Assembly: GCA_937883885.1 (NCBI GenBank)
Contig: CAKZXL010000655.1
Coordinates: 1-5,429 of the forward strand
DNA length: 5,429 nucleotides
Source: an uncultured Aquincola sp.
GTDB taxonomy: Bacteria > Pseudomonadota > Gammaproteobacteria > Burkholderiales > Burkholderiaceae
Reading direction: 5' to 3'
A model generated the notes under the pieces. It searched no databases. It was not told the origin of the DNA and worked only from the letters and a program-made list of their open reading frames with translations. Each line of letters starts with the position of its first letter. The stretch's first letter is position 1. A program made the position numbers and the translations under genes. Of the stretch, positions 1 to 5,313 are shown piece by piece.

Positions 1-69
1 CAGGATGCGCAGTGCCGGAGCATGGAGGTCCGCGGGCGCGGGCCGGACGAGCGTTGTCGAGTGATCCAT
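1..69 (-). CDS. N-terminal start of an unidentified protein, truncated by the window edge
   Basis: Twenty-three codons from an ATG at 67-69 run off the left edge (MDHSTTLVRPAP then ADLHAPALRIL). An AGGGAG ribosome binding site at 76-81 sits 6 nt before the ATG, and the start lies 12 nt after the stop of the phosphorylase-like gene, so the two are probably co-transcribed. The visible residues are too few to identify a family. From memory, DeoA-like phosphorylases of this type are often followed by a ribose-phosphate pyrophosphokinase (PRPP synthetase) gene, and the final hydrophobic residues could lead into its first beta strand. That identity is inference from context only. Confidence 0.6.
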   Translation of the reverse strand, partial: MDHSTTLVRPAPADLHAPALRIL

Positions 70-81
70 CGGTTTCTCCCT

Positions 82-1248
82 TCAGCTCTCCGAGCGCACG
101 TCATGTGGTTCGCTGACGGCCGCGGTCGGGGCGTCATCAACGGTGATCAGCGGCGCGCGTCGCAGGTCGCCCATGACTGCCACAAGGCACTCCTGGCTGG
201 CGGCGTGGAGGGTGAACAGCGGTTGGCCCTGGTCGACGTGCTCGCCGAGCCGTGTGTGCAGCAGGATGCCGGCGCCGGTCCCGCGCGGTGCACCAGCCAG
301 CACCGCGACGCGCTGCACATGCGCGCCGTCCAGCGACCTCACGTGGCCCGCGCGGTCGGTCTCGATGGTTTCGGTAAACGGCGCGAGGATCGGCTCGCGC
401 AGCCCGCCCTGGGCCTCGCAGAGGGCCTGGAACCGCGCCCACGCAGCGCCGCTGTCGAGCAGTCGCCAGGCGTCGAGCTCGCCATGTCCGGGGCGGCTCG
501 CGGCGCACAGCTCGAGCAGCAGGCCGGCCTCGGCCAACGCGTGCATGCGCAGATCGACCGGCGCCGCCGCGGCCCCGCGCAGCACGGCCAATACGTCCAG
601 TGCCTCGGGCGCCGGGCCGATGCCCAGGCCCACCGGCTGCGACCCGGCCGAACGGGCGACGCGGACCTGCACGCCGACCGCCGCGCCGACCGCGGTGAAC
701 AGTGCCTTCAGGCGATGGAAGCGTGCGTCGTCTTGTATGTCGGCACCCCGTCCGACGGTCACGTTGACGAGCAGGTACCTCACGCCCGCGGCGACGCGGC
801 GCGAAACTGCCGACGCCACCAGGTGTGCGTCATCCGCAGCGACGCTCCACGGCACGTTCGTTGCCACCCCCGCGGGGTCCGCGCGGGCGATGCAGGCCCC
901 AAAGCGCGAGGCAATGCCTGCGGCGGTCGCACGATCGAGTTCCACCCCGGTGAGCGTTGCCATCGCGTCGGCGGTGCTCCAAGCCCCGGTGCCGGCCGGC
1001 ACCGAGAAGTGCGGCATGGTCTCGCCCGCCGCGGCCACGATCGCGGCGACGATCGGCGTCGTGCGGTGTCCGGGGATCCGGTCCAGGCCATGCCGGTCGA
1101 CGGCGCACGTCGCGTCCCAGACGAGGACCGGGGCTGCCTCGGCAGTCCAGGCGTGCACCAGTGCGACGGCCTGCCGAACCGCCGGGTCCCCGTGTGGATC
1201 CATCCCCTCCACGGGGACGTCCGCGCGATGTTCGTCGCTCGTGCACAT
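82..1248 (-). CDS. Thymidine/AMP phosphorylase-family protein (DeoA-like), N-terminally short and catalytically diverged
   Basis: A 388-residue protein of the nucleoside phosphorylase family that normally cleaves thymidine (or AMP in archaea) with phosphate to free base and sugar phosphate. Family landmarks: PGHRTTPIVAAIVAAAG (59-75), TADAMATLTGVELD (92-105), LVASAVSRRVAAG (143-155), SQPVGLGIGPAPEALDVL (203-220), FQALCEAQGG (273-282), and a C-terminal barrel-like part ending GQPLFTLHA (341-349). Full-length relatives of this subfamily are about 500 residues, so roughly 100-120 N-terminal residues are absent. The phosphate-binding K-H-S/C-x-G-G motif reads R52-H-G-L-D-R, the region of the second phosphate loop reads SVPAGTGAW (82-90), the SKK catalytic lysines are S-R150-R151, and no arginine lies where E. 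coli Arg171 would be. The start is ATG 1246-1248 because GGGAGGG (1259-1265) precedes it by 10 nt; an in-frame extension upstream would run through the methyltransferase-like gene. It starts 4 nt after that gene's stop. Family assignment is confident; canonical enzyme activity is doubtful. Confidence 0.85.
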   Translation of the reverse strand: MCTSDEHRADVPVEGMDPHGDPAVRQAVALVHAWTAEAAPVLVWDATCAVDRHGLDRIPGHRTTPIVAAIVAAAGETMPHFSVPAGTGAWSTADAMATLTGVELDRATAAGIASRFGACIARADPAGVATNVPWSVAADDAHLVASAVSRRVAAGVRYLLVNVTVGRGADIQDDARFHRLKALFTAVGAAVGVQVRVARSAGSQPVGLGIGPAPEALDVLAVLRGAAAAPVDLRMHALAEAGLLLELCAASRPGHGELDAWRLLDSGAAWARFQALCEAQGGLREPILAPFTETIETDRAGHVRSLDGAHVQRVAVLAGAPRGTGAGILLHTRLGEHVDQGQPLFTLHAASQECLVAVMGDLRRAPLITVDDAPTAAVSEPHDVRSES

Positions 1249-1252
1249 GGCG

Positions 1253-1703
1253 TCACGACCCTCCCAGGCGGCCGCTGCCGCCGATCCGCGAACGGGGAAG
1301 GAAGCGCGGGGTGCGGGTGGCATAACGCGCCCACTCATCGCCGAACTGCCGCTCGGCCTCGCGCTCCTCGGCGATCGCCAGGCGCACATACATCCACACG
1401 AGCACCGGGAACATCGCCAGGGTCAGGATCGTCGGCCACTGAAGGAGGAAGCCGAACAGGATCGCGACGAAGCCGACGTACTGCGGGTGGCGCAGCCGCG
1501 CATAGGGGCCGGTAACGGCCAGGGTGTGCCGGCGCTGGTTGTGGTACAGCACCCGCCATGCGGCCGCGAGCAGCCAGAACCCACCGCCGATGAAGAGGTG
1601 CCGAGCGCGGCCGCGCGAAGCTGAACGCGAACACGATGAACACCAGCGAGTTGACGATCACGAGGGTCCAGAGCCCGTAGGCCGGGCCGGCGACGTGGTT
1701 CAT
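1253..1703 (-). pseudogene. Isoprenylcysteine carboxyl methyltransferase-like (ICMT/CzcN-like) gene with internal deletion and frame change
   Basis: The N-terminal frame starts at ATG 1701-1703 (MNHVAGPAYGLWTLV) and encodes one membrane helix up to FSFARPRS (codon 34, ending at 1602). The sequence then continues in a different frame from about 1600: HLFIGGGFWLLAAAW, followed by the family signature GPYARLRHPQYVGF, a second hydrophobic stretch, and the end EEREAERQFGDEWARY...TPRFLP, stopping at 1253. Joining the two needs one base skipped near 1601. Homologs as I remember them carry about 70 more residues between these halves, including further membrane helices, so a segment was probably lost out of frame. 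The intact C-terminal half alone could be read from GTG 1550-1552 (99 aa) but would lack the N-terminal helix. Intact members are membrane methyltransferases using S-adenosylmethionine; CzcN-type ones sit in metal-resistance loci. The ATG overlaps the merR stop (ATGA), so translation is coupled. A sequencing or assembly error could produce a single-base shift but not the missing middle. Confidence 0.75.
1259..1265 (-). promoter_or_regulatory. Ribosome binding site deciding the phosphorylase-like start
   Basis: Minus-strand GGGAGGG with a 10-nt spacer to the ATG at 1246-1248. It supports the 388-residue reading over a 435-residue one, whose extra N-terminus would be out-of-frame translation of the methyltransferase-like gene. 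Confidence 0.6.
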
Positions 1704-2164
1704 CGCGCACCCCCACGCTGGTCGGAGGACGCGCTGGCGCGTCGCGCGGACGATGTCGAGGCTGCCGCAAAGCCTTCGATGAGGCCGCAAACCGAGTGGC
1801 CATCCGGCACGCCATCGGGGCGTTTCTTCCAGTCGGCCACCGCCCGCTGCATGCGCCGATGCAGCTGGAGGGCTTCGTCCAGCCGTCGGCCCTGATCCGC
1901 GAGCCGCTGGTCGATCAATGCGCGCGCCCGAGGGCACGGGAGGTCGCCGCGTTGCCCCATCTCGACGAGCTCGGCAGCGTCCTTGAGCGTGAGGCCCAGC
2001 GCCAGCGCGCTGCGGATGAAGCGTACGCGCGCAACGCTGAGTTCCGAGAACGTGCGATAACCATTCCCGGCTCGACCGTCGGCCTCGACGAGGCCGACCC
2101 GCAGGTAGTGGCGCAGCGTGTCGGTGGTGACACCGGCCCGGCGCGCACAGTCGATCAATCTCAT
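1700..2164 (-). CDS. MerR-family transcriptional regulator (metal-responsive type likely)
   Basis: A 154-residue MerR-type dimeric activator/repressor. The winged helix-turn-helix is at residues 2-40 (LIDCARRAGVTTDTLRHYLRVGL, continued by NGYRTFSE at 34-41), then the SVARVRFIRSALALGLTL helices (43-60), and a long dimerisation helix at about 79-112. Candidate effector-site cysteines are Cys77 (LPCPRAR) and Cys126 (DGHSVCGLIE), near positions used by ZntR/CadR/PbrR/MerR, but the middle cysteine of those sensors (about 112-117) is missing, so the effector is not predictable; a thiol-reactive or metal signal is plausible. A 22-residue low-complexity Ser/Arg/Ala tail follows. The start is ATG 2162-2164, supported by GGAG (2172-2175) at 7 nt and by the promoter just upstream; the longer in-frame start at 2233 would lie inside the operator. 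The stop overlaps the next gene's start (ATGA, 1700-1703). The regulator probably controls itself and the downstream methyltransferase- and phosphorylase-like genes. Confidence 0.88.
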   Translation of the reverse strand: MRLIDCARRAGVTTDTLRHYLRVGLVEADGRAGNGYRTFSELSVARVRFIRSALALGLTLKDAAELVEMGQRGDLPCPRARALIDQRLADQGRRLDEALQLHRRMQRAVADWKKRPDGVPDGHSVCGLIEGFAAASTSSARRASASSDQRGGAR

Positions 2165-2171
2165 CGAGGTT

Positions 2172-2175
2172 CTCC
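2172..2175 (-). promoter_or_regulatory. Ribosome binding site of the merR-family gene
   Basis: Minus-strand GGAG with a 7-nt spacer to the ATG at 2162-2164. Together with the promoter at 2210-2240 it fixes the start and leaves a leader of about 40 nt. Confidence 0.6.
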
Positions 2176-2209
2176 GTCGACGCGACGTCGCGCCGAGCCC
2201 TGGGCTGTG

Positions 2210-2240
2210 AGTCTCGACCCAGGTGCTGCACATGGGTCAA
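2210..2240 (-). promoter_or_regulatory. MerR-class promoter with 23-bp operator dyad
   Basis: On the minus strand TTGACC (-35, 2235-2240) and GAGACT (-10, 2210-2215) are separated by exactly 19 bp, the over-long spacing typical of MerR-activated promoters. Between and overlapping them lies a 23-bp inverted repeat at 2216-2238, read GACCCA-T-GTGC-A-GCAC-C-TGGGTC, in which 10 of 11 base pairs match around a central base. The pattern TTGACC...GGTCGA-A-CT closely resembles CueR/HmrR/ZntR-type operators. The -10 is weak, as expected for an activator-dependent promoter. Predicted transcription starts near 2203, about 40 nt before the merR ATG. It faces merR itself, so autoregulation plus control of the downstream genes is the simplest reading. 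There is no gene on the plus strand to suggest a divergent target. Confidence 0.75.
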
Positions 2241-2461
2241 GCCCCTGCGTGATCGGTCCGGCGCGCATCGGTCGGATCCGCTCGAGCGCTACAGCGACGC
2301 CCTGCCCGCCGCCAATGCACAGCGTCATGCTGCCGCGGCGCAGGCTGTCGCGTGGCATCGCATGCGACAGCCGGGTGGTCAGGAACTCACCGGTCGCTCC
2401 GATCGGGGGCCTTCGCGCGTTGGCACCGCAACGGACGACTTGGTCGATGGCCATGTTTCGT

Positions 2462-2467
2462 TCCTCT
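2462..2467 (-). promoter_or_regulatory. Ribosome binding site before the thiolase remnant
   Basis: Minus-strand AGAGGA, 7 nt before ATG 2452-2454 and just past the acetate kinase fusion stop (2471-2473). It suggests the remnant descends from the original start of a gene in this operon rather than from an arbitrary internal fragment. Confidence 0.45.
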
Positions 2468-2470
2468 CGA

Positions 2471-4243
2471 TCAATGCGCCTTGCAGGACGCGTGGCTCTC
2501 GAGATCCGTCCCGACCCGGATGCGGGCCATGCAATCGCATCGCTGCAGCACGCCCTCGCCCGCGCCGCGCAGCCCGGCGGCATTGGCCTCGTCGGTGTCG
2601 AGGTGCAGTTCGAGCACCGCCCCGTCGTCAATGCGCAGCGCGACATGCCGCAACACCGTGCCACGCGGTGTTTCCAGCGCGATCTCGATCTCGCCGCCGG
2701 TGGCAACCCCGAGCCGCCGGGCGTCGGCGGTTGTCAGGTGCAGGTGTCGCCGTGCGACGATCAGTCCGGCTGTGCGCAGCGTCCCGGCCGGGCCCGACAG
2801 CGTGACTTCGGGCGTGGCCGCGAGATCCCCGGACAGGCGCAGAGGCGCGTCGATGCCCAGCTGGATGGCCTCGGTGCGGCTGACCTCGATCTGGTTCGCC
2901 GTACGGCAGGGCCCGACGACGCGCACGCGCTCAAGCCGCCCGCGCTCGCCGATCACGGAAACGGTCTCCTCGGCGGCAAAGAAGCCGGGCTGGCTCAGCG
3001 GCTGCAGCATGCGCAGTGAGTGTCCGGCACCGAACAGCGCCTCGACGGCGGCCTGGGTCAGGTGCACGTGGTGAGCCGAGATTGCCACCGGGATCGGGAG
3101 GTCCTGCCGCGGCACCGCGCGCTCGGCTCGTCGCAACACCGCCGCGGTCTCGCGCGCGATGACCCACTGCTCACGCGCCCTCACCGCGAATACGGCCACC
3201 GGCGACCTCGATGCCTGCAGTTCGGCGACCTCGGCACCAGACGCGTTGAAGAATTCGTTTTGGTCCTCGTCGAGACGCAGACCGAGAAACTCCAGACCCT
3301 CCAGGATGCGTCGGCGCAGTGCGGGCGAGTTCTCGCCCGCTCCTCCAGTGAAAGCCACGGCATCGCAGCCACCCATCGCCGCGGCGTAGGCTCCGATGTA
3401 CTTGCGCACGCGGTACGCGTGGACCTGTAGCGCCGTCCGGGCGCCGGTGTGCCCCTGGTGGGCCTGCGCCTCGATCTCACGCAGATCCGAACCGATGCCG
3501 GACAGCGCCTTGAGTCCGCTGTCGTGGTACAGCGCCGCCTCGACCTGCGCCGGATCGATGCCGAGCGTGCGCGCGACGAAGCCGGGGATGCCAGGGTCCA
3601 GGTCGCCGCTGCGAGTGCCCATCACCAGCCCCTCCAGGGCCGTCATCCCCATCGACGTGTCGATGGAACGGCCGCGATCGATCGCGCAGATGCTGGCGCC
3701 GTTTCCGAGGTGGCAGCTGACGATGCGCAGCTTGTCGGGAGCCCGCTCCAGGGCGCCGCTCACCGCTTCGAGCACGTGCTGGTGCGACAGGCCGTGGAAT
3801 CCGTAGCGGCGCACCCCGGCGTCGCGCCAGGCCTGCGGCACGGCATAAGCCGTCGCCTGCTCGGGCATGCCGGCATGGAACGCGGTGTCGAACACCGCCA
3901 CCTGCGGCACGCCCGGCCAGCGCTCGCGCGCAAGGCGTATGCCGGCCAGCGCCACCGGGTTGTGCTGTGGCGCCAGCGCGGCGGCGTGTTCGATCTCGCG
4001 TTCGACGTCCGCTTCGATGCGCGTGGCCTCGCTCAAGCGGGGCCCGCCGTGTGCGACACGATGGCCGATGGCATCGATCACCGCAATGCCCGCATCGCGC
4101 AACCGTCGCTCGATCTCGTCGAACGCCGCTGCATCGACCGCGGGGTGGTCGATCGCCGACTCCATCAGCGGCGTGGCCGATGCCGGGTCGAAGACGCCGA
4201 ACTTGAGCGTCGCGCTGCCGGCGTTGAACGAGAGGATCCGCAT
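2471..4243 (-). CDS. Bifunctional acetate kinase / PduL-type phosphate acyltransferase fusion
   Basis: A 590-residue cytosolic fusion. Residues 1-370 are acetate/propionate kinase (acyl phosphate + ADP to acid + ATP): FNAGSATLKF (6-15, Asn7), HRVAHGG (Arg62), His94, VFDTAFH (Asp119), RYGFHGLSH (His150), CHLGNGAS (His178), MGTRSGDLDPG (Arg211), TGGAGENS (299-306) and REQWVIARET (Glu358), matching the M. thermophila catalytic set. Residues 383-566 are a PduL phosphotransacylase (acyl-CoA + phosphate to acyl phosphate + CoA) with the paired zinc motifs HHVHL (391-395), QIEVS (Glu453), ARRHLHL (497-503) and ELHLDTDEANAA (His547). No encapsulation peptide or other microcompartment gene is seen, so this is not obviously a pdu-type shell enzyme. 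The start is ATG 4241-4243, giving MRILSFNAGS as in other acetate kinases. A TTG at 4262-4264 overlapping the upstream stop would add 7 residues; neither has a strong RBS, so coupling to the reductase gene is likely. All visible catalytic residues are present in both halves. Confidence 0.93.
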   Translation of the reverse strand: MRILSFNAGSATLKFGVFDPASATPLMESAIDHPAVDAAAFDEIERRLRDAGIAVIDAIGHRVAHGGPRLSEATRIEADVEREIEHAAALAPQHNPVALAGIRLARERWPGVPQVAVFDTAFHAGMPEQATAYAVPQAWRDAGVRRYGFHGLSHQHVLEAVSGALERAPDKLRIVSCHLGNGASICAIDRGRSIDTSMGMTALEGLVMGTRSGDLDPGIPGFVARTLGIDPAQVEAALYHDSGLKALSGIGSDLREIEAQAHQGHTGARTALQVHAYRVRKYIGAYAAAMGGCDAVAFTGGAGENSPALRRRILEGLEFLGLRLDEDQNEFFNASGAEVAELQASRSPVAVFAVRAREQWVIARETAAVLRRAERAVPRQDLPIPVAISAHHVHLTQAAVEALFGAGHSLRMLQPLSQPGFFAAEETVSVIGERGRLERVRVVGPCRTANQIEVSRTEAIQLGIDAPLRLSGDLAATPEVTLSGPAGTLRTAGLIVARRHLHLTTADARRLGVATGGEIEIALETPRGTVLRHVALRIDDGAVLELHLDTDEANAAGLRGAGEGVLQRCDCMARIRVGTDLESHASCKAH

Positions 4244-4260
4244 GGCTTGGGCCTGGTCTG

Positions 4261-5040
4261 TCAATGAAACACCATGCCTTCGACGTGGAAGCCGGCGTCG
4301 ACGTGCACCACCTCGCCGGTGATCGCCGAGGCGTAGGGACTCGCCAGCAGCAGCGCGACGCGGCCGACTTCGCAGCCGTCCACGGTGCGCCGCTGCGGCG
4401 ACCGGCGCGCGGCCTCGTCGAGCAGCTCGTCGAAGTGCGTGATGCCCGAGGCGGCCCGGGTGCGGACCGGCCCCGCGGAGATCGCGTTGACTCGGATGCC
4501 GGCTGGCCCGAGCTCGTGCGCGAGATAGCGCACCGAGGCCTCCAACGCGGCCTTCACGGGTCCCATCACGTTGTAGTGTTCGACCACCTTCTCGGCGCCG
4601 TAGTAGCTCACCGTGGTGAGGCTGCCGCCATCACGCATGAGCGGTTCGGCCAGCTTCGCCATGCGGATCAACGAGTGGCAGGACACGAGCATCGCCTCGG
4701 CGAATCCGGGACCCGAGCAGTCGGTGAGACGCCCCTGCAAGTCCTCCTTGCGTGCCGATGCGATCGAGTGGAAGACGAAGTCGAGCTTCCCCCAGCGTTC
4801 GCGCAACGACTCGAACACCGCTTCCAGCTGCCCCTCCTGCAGCACGTTGCACGGCAGCAGCTGCGCCTGCACCTCCTCCGCGAGCGGCGCGACGAAGGGC
4901 CTGGCCTTCTCGTTGTAGTAGGTCATGGCCAGCTCGGCGCCAGCGTTGCGGAAGTGCCGCGCCGCGGACCAGGCCAGGCTGTCGGCGTTCGCCACGCCGA
5001 CCACGAGGCCTCTGCGGCCCGCCAGATCGATCACTTCCAT
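4261..5040 (-). CDS. fabI: Enoyl-[acyl-carrier-protein] reductase, FabI-type SDR
   Basis: A 259-residue short-chain dehydrogenase/reductase of the FabI type, which reduces trans-2-enoyl-ACP (or enoyl-CoA) with NAD(P)H. The dinucleotide fold begins GLVVGVANADSLAW (11-24). The catalytic Tyr-x6-Lys is Y156NVMGPVK163, with Tyr146 in SYYGAEK, the same numbering as E. coli FabI (Tyr146, Tyr156, Lys163). RVNAISAGPVRTRAASGI (183-200) and the end GEVVHVDAGFH (242-252) are classic. The E. coli HSIGFAPG loop reads HSIASARKEDL, so the Gly93 linked to triclosan binding is alanine; I recall this in a FabI-related clade found beside acetate kinase and phosphotransacylase genes. The start is ATG 5038-5040 with a perfect AAGGAGG (5046-5052) at 5 nt. 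The stop lies 17 nt before the kinase-fusion ATG. Whether it serves bulk fatty acid synthesis or is a second, specialised reductase (electron sink or polyester precursor) cannot be told; the context favours the latter. Confidence 0.92.
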   Translation of the reverse strand: MEVIDLAGRRGLVVGVANADSLAWSAARHFRNAGAELAMTYYNEKARPFVAPLAEEVQAQLLPCNVLQEGQLEAVFESLRERWGKLDFVFHSIASARKEDLQGRLTDCSGPGFAEAMLVSCHSLIRMAKLAEPLMRDGGSLTTVSYYGAEKVVEHYNVMGPVKAALEASVRYLAHELGPAGIRVNAISAGPVRTRAASGITHFDELLDEAARRSPQRRTVDGCEVGRVALLLASPYASAITGEVVHVDAGFHVEGMVFH

Positions 5041-5045
5041 GAAGT

Positions 5046-5052
5046 CCTCCTT
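5046..5052 (-). promoter_or_regulatory. Strong ribosome binding site of the enoyl reductase gene
   Basis: Minus-strand AAGGAGG with a 5-nt spacer to ATG 5038-5040. It is the best Shine-Dalgarno match in the window and fixes the 259-residue start. The 41-bp gap to the upstream gene (5041-5081) shows no clear promoter or FNR-type box; it holds only a short GC palindrome (5070-5079). Confidence 0.7.
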
Positions 5053-5081
5053 GTTCGGTCGATGCAATGGCCCGCGGGCGG

Positions 5082-5303
5082 TCAGCGCGGGCGGCCGTCC
5101 CTGTCGCCGCCGCTGTCGGCGCGGATCACGACGTACAGCAGCACGACGCACAGACCGAGCAGAGCGTGCAGCCCCCAACCGAGCACATGGGCCCGGTGCT
5201 CCAGCACCAGCAGCAACAGCGCGACACCGGCGAAGACCCAGAAGATCCACATCGGCCAGGCGCGGCCTGATTCGGTGTCGGTTTGTTTTCTCGGGGTGCT
5301 CAT
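5082..5303 (-). CDS. Small two-helix membrane protein, DUF2933-like
   Basis: A 73-residue protein from ATG 5301-5303, with GAGGG (5311-5315) 7 nt upstream. A charged N-terminus (residues 1-15) is followed by helix 1 (about 17-34, MWIFWVFAGVALLLLV), the short loop LEHRAHVLGWGLH (34-46), and helix 2 (about 47-61), then a charged tail rich in Asp, Gly and Arg. The EHRAH loop between two helices is the feature shared with DUF2933 proteins, which often occur near metal-efflux and isoprenylcysteine methyltransferase genes. The usual CPLMHLFMHGGH end of that family is missing here: helix 2 ends VVLLYVVIRAD. The function is unknown, and the family call is by motif resemblance only. The start lies 10 nt after the stop of the upstream partial gene, so it belongs to the same transcript. 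Confidence 0.75.
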   Translation of the reverse strand: MSTPRKQTDTESGRAWPMWIFWVFAGVALLLLVLEHRAHVLGWGLHALLGLCVVLLYVVIRADSGGDRDGRPR

Positions 5304-5313
5304 GGCCCGTCCC

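Larger units (their letters stand above)
2161..2454 (-). pseudogene. Thiolase (acetyl-CoA acetyltransferase family) C-terminal remnant
   Basis: A 97-codon frame from ATG 2452-2454, 16 nt after the kinase stop and preceded by AGAGGA (2462-2467, spacer 7). Residues 16-60 match the end of thiolases: PPIGATGEFLTTRL (the GHPIGATG loop), then SLRRGSMTLCIGGGQGVAV, where Cys46 corresponds to the second catalytic cysteine, then ALERI, the usual C-terminus. The GHP histidine is replaced by proline, the nucleophilic-cysteine domain is wholly absent (thiolases are about 390 residues), and the frame runs 37 residues past the normal end through the merR promoter to a TGA overlapping the merR ATG (2161-2164). 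The first 15 residues (MAIDQVVRCGANARR) faintly recall a thiolase N-terminus (VVI-GA-RTPIG), which would fit an in-frame internal deletion. The fragment cannot be a working thiolase. A small expressed protein is possible because the RBS is good. Confidence 0.65.

Noticed and set aside
22..1515. Long plus-strand open frame of 497 codons opposite the phosphorylase-like gene
   Set aside because: Its product is Arg/Gly/Ala-rich with no recognisable domain and mirrors the codons of a clear family gene on the other strand; long antisense frames are expected at this GC content.
1268..1614. Three GCGGCCGC octamers (1268-1275, 1560-1567, 1607-1614)
   Set aside because: They are not evenly spaced and are plausible by chance in GC-rich DNA; only the one at the methyltransferase junction is kept as a possible deletion aid.
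1911..2480. Repeated TCGATCAAT words at about 1911, 2152 and 2468, which resemble half of an FNR/ANR box
   Set aside because: No second half-site (TTGAT-N4-ATCAA) accompanies any copy; two fall inside the merR coding sequence and one at the kinase stop, so they look like chance codon words.
1796..3019. Plus-strand open frame of about 400 codons, and a similar one at 3449-4267, opposite merR and the kinase fusion
   Set aside because: They cross gene boundaries of the minus strand, have low-complexity composition, and carry no family motif; they are treated as shadows.
4243..4264. TTG start at 4262-4264 for the kinase fusion
   Set aside because: Acetate kinases begin at the MKIL-type strand, which matches ATG 4241-4243, and the TTG has no well-spaced RBS; it remains possible through overlap with the upstream stop.
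5070..5079. GCCCGCGGGC palindrome between the DUF2933-like and reductase genes as a possible terminator or operator
   Set aside because: It is too short, has no loop and no T-tract, and lies inside an apparent operon.
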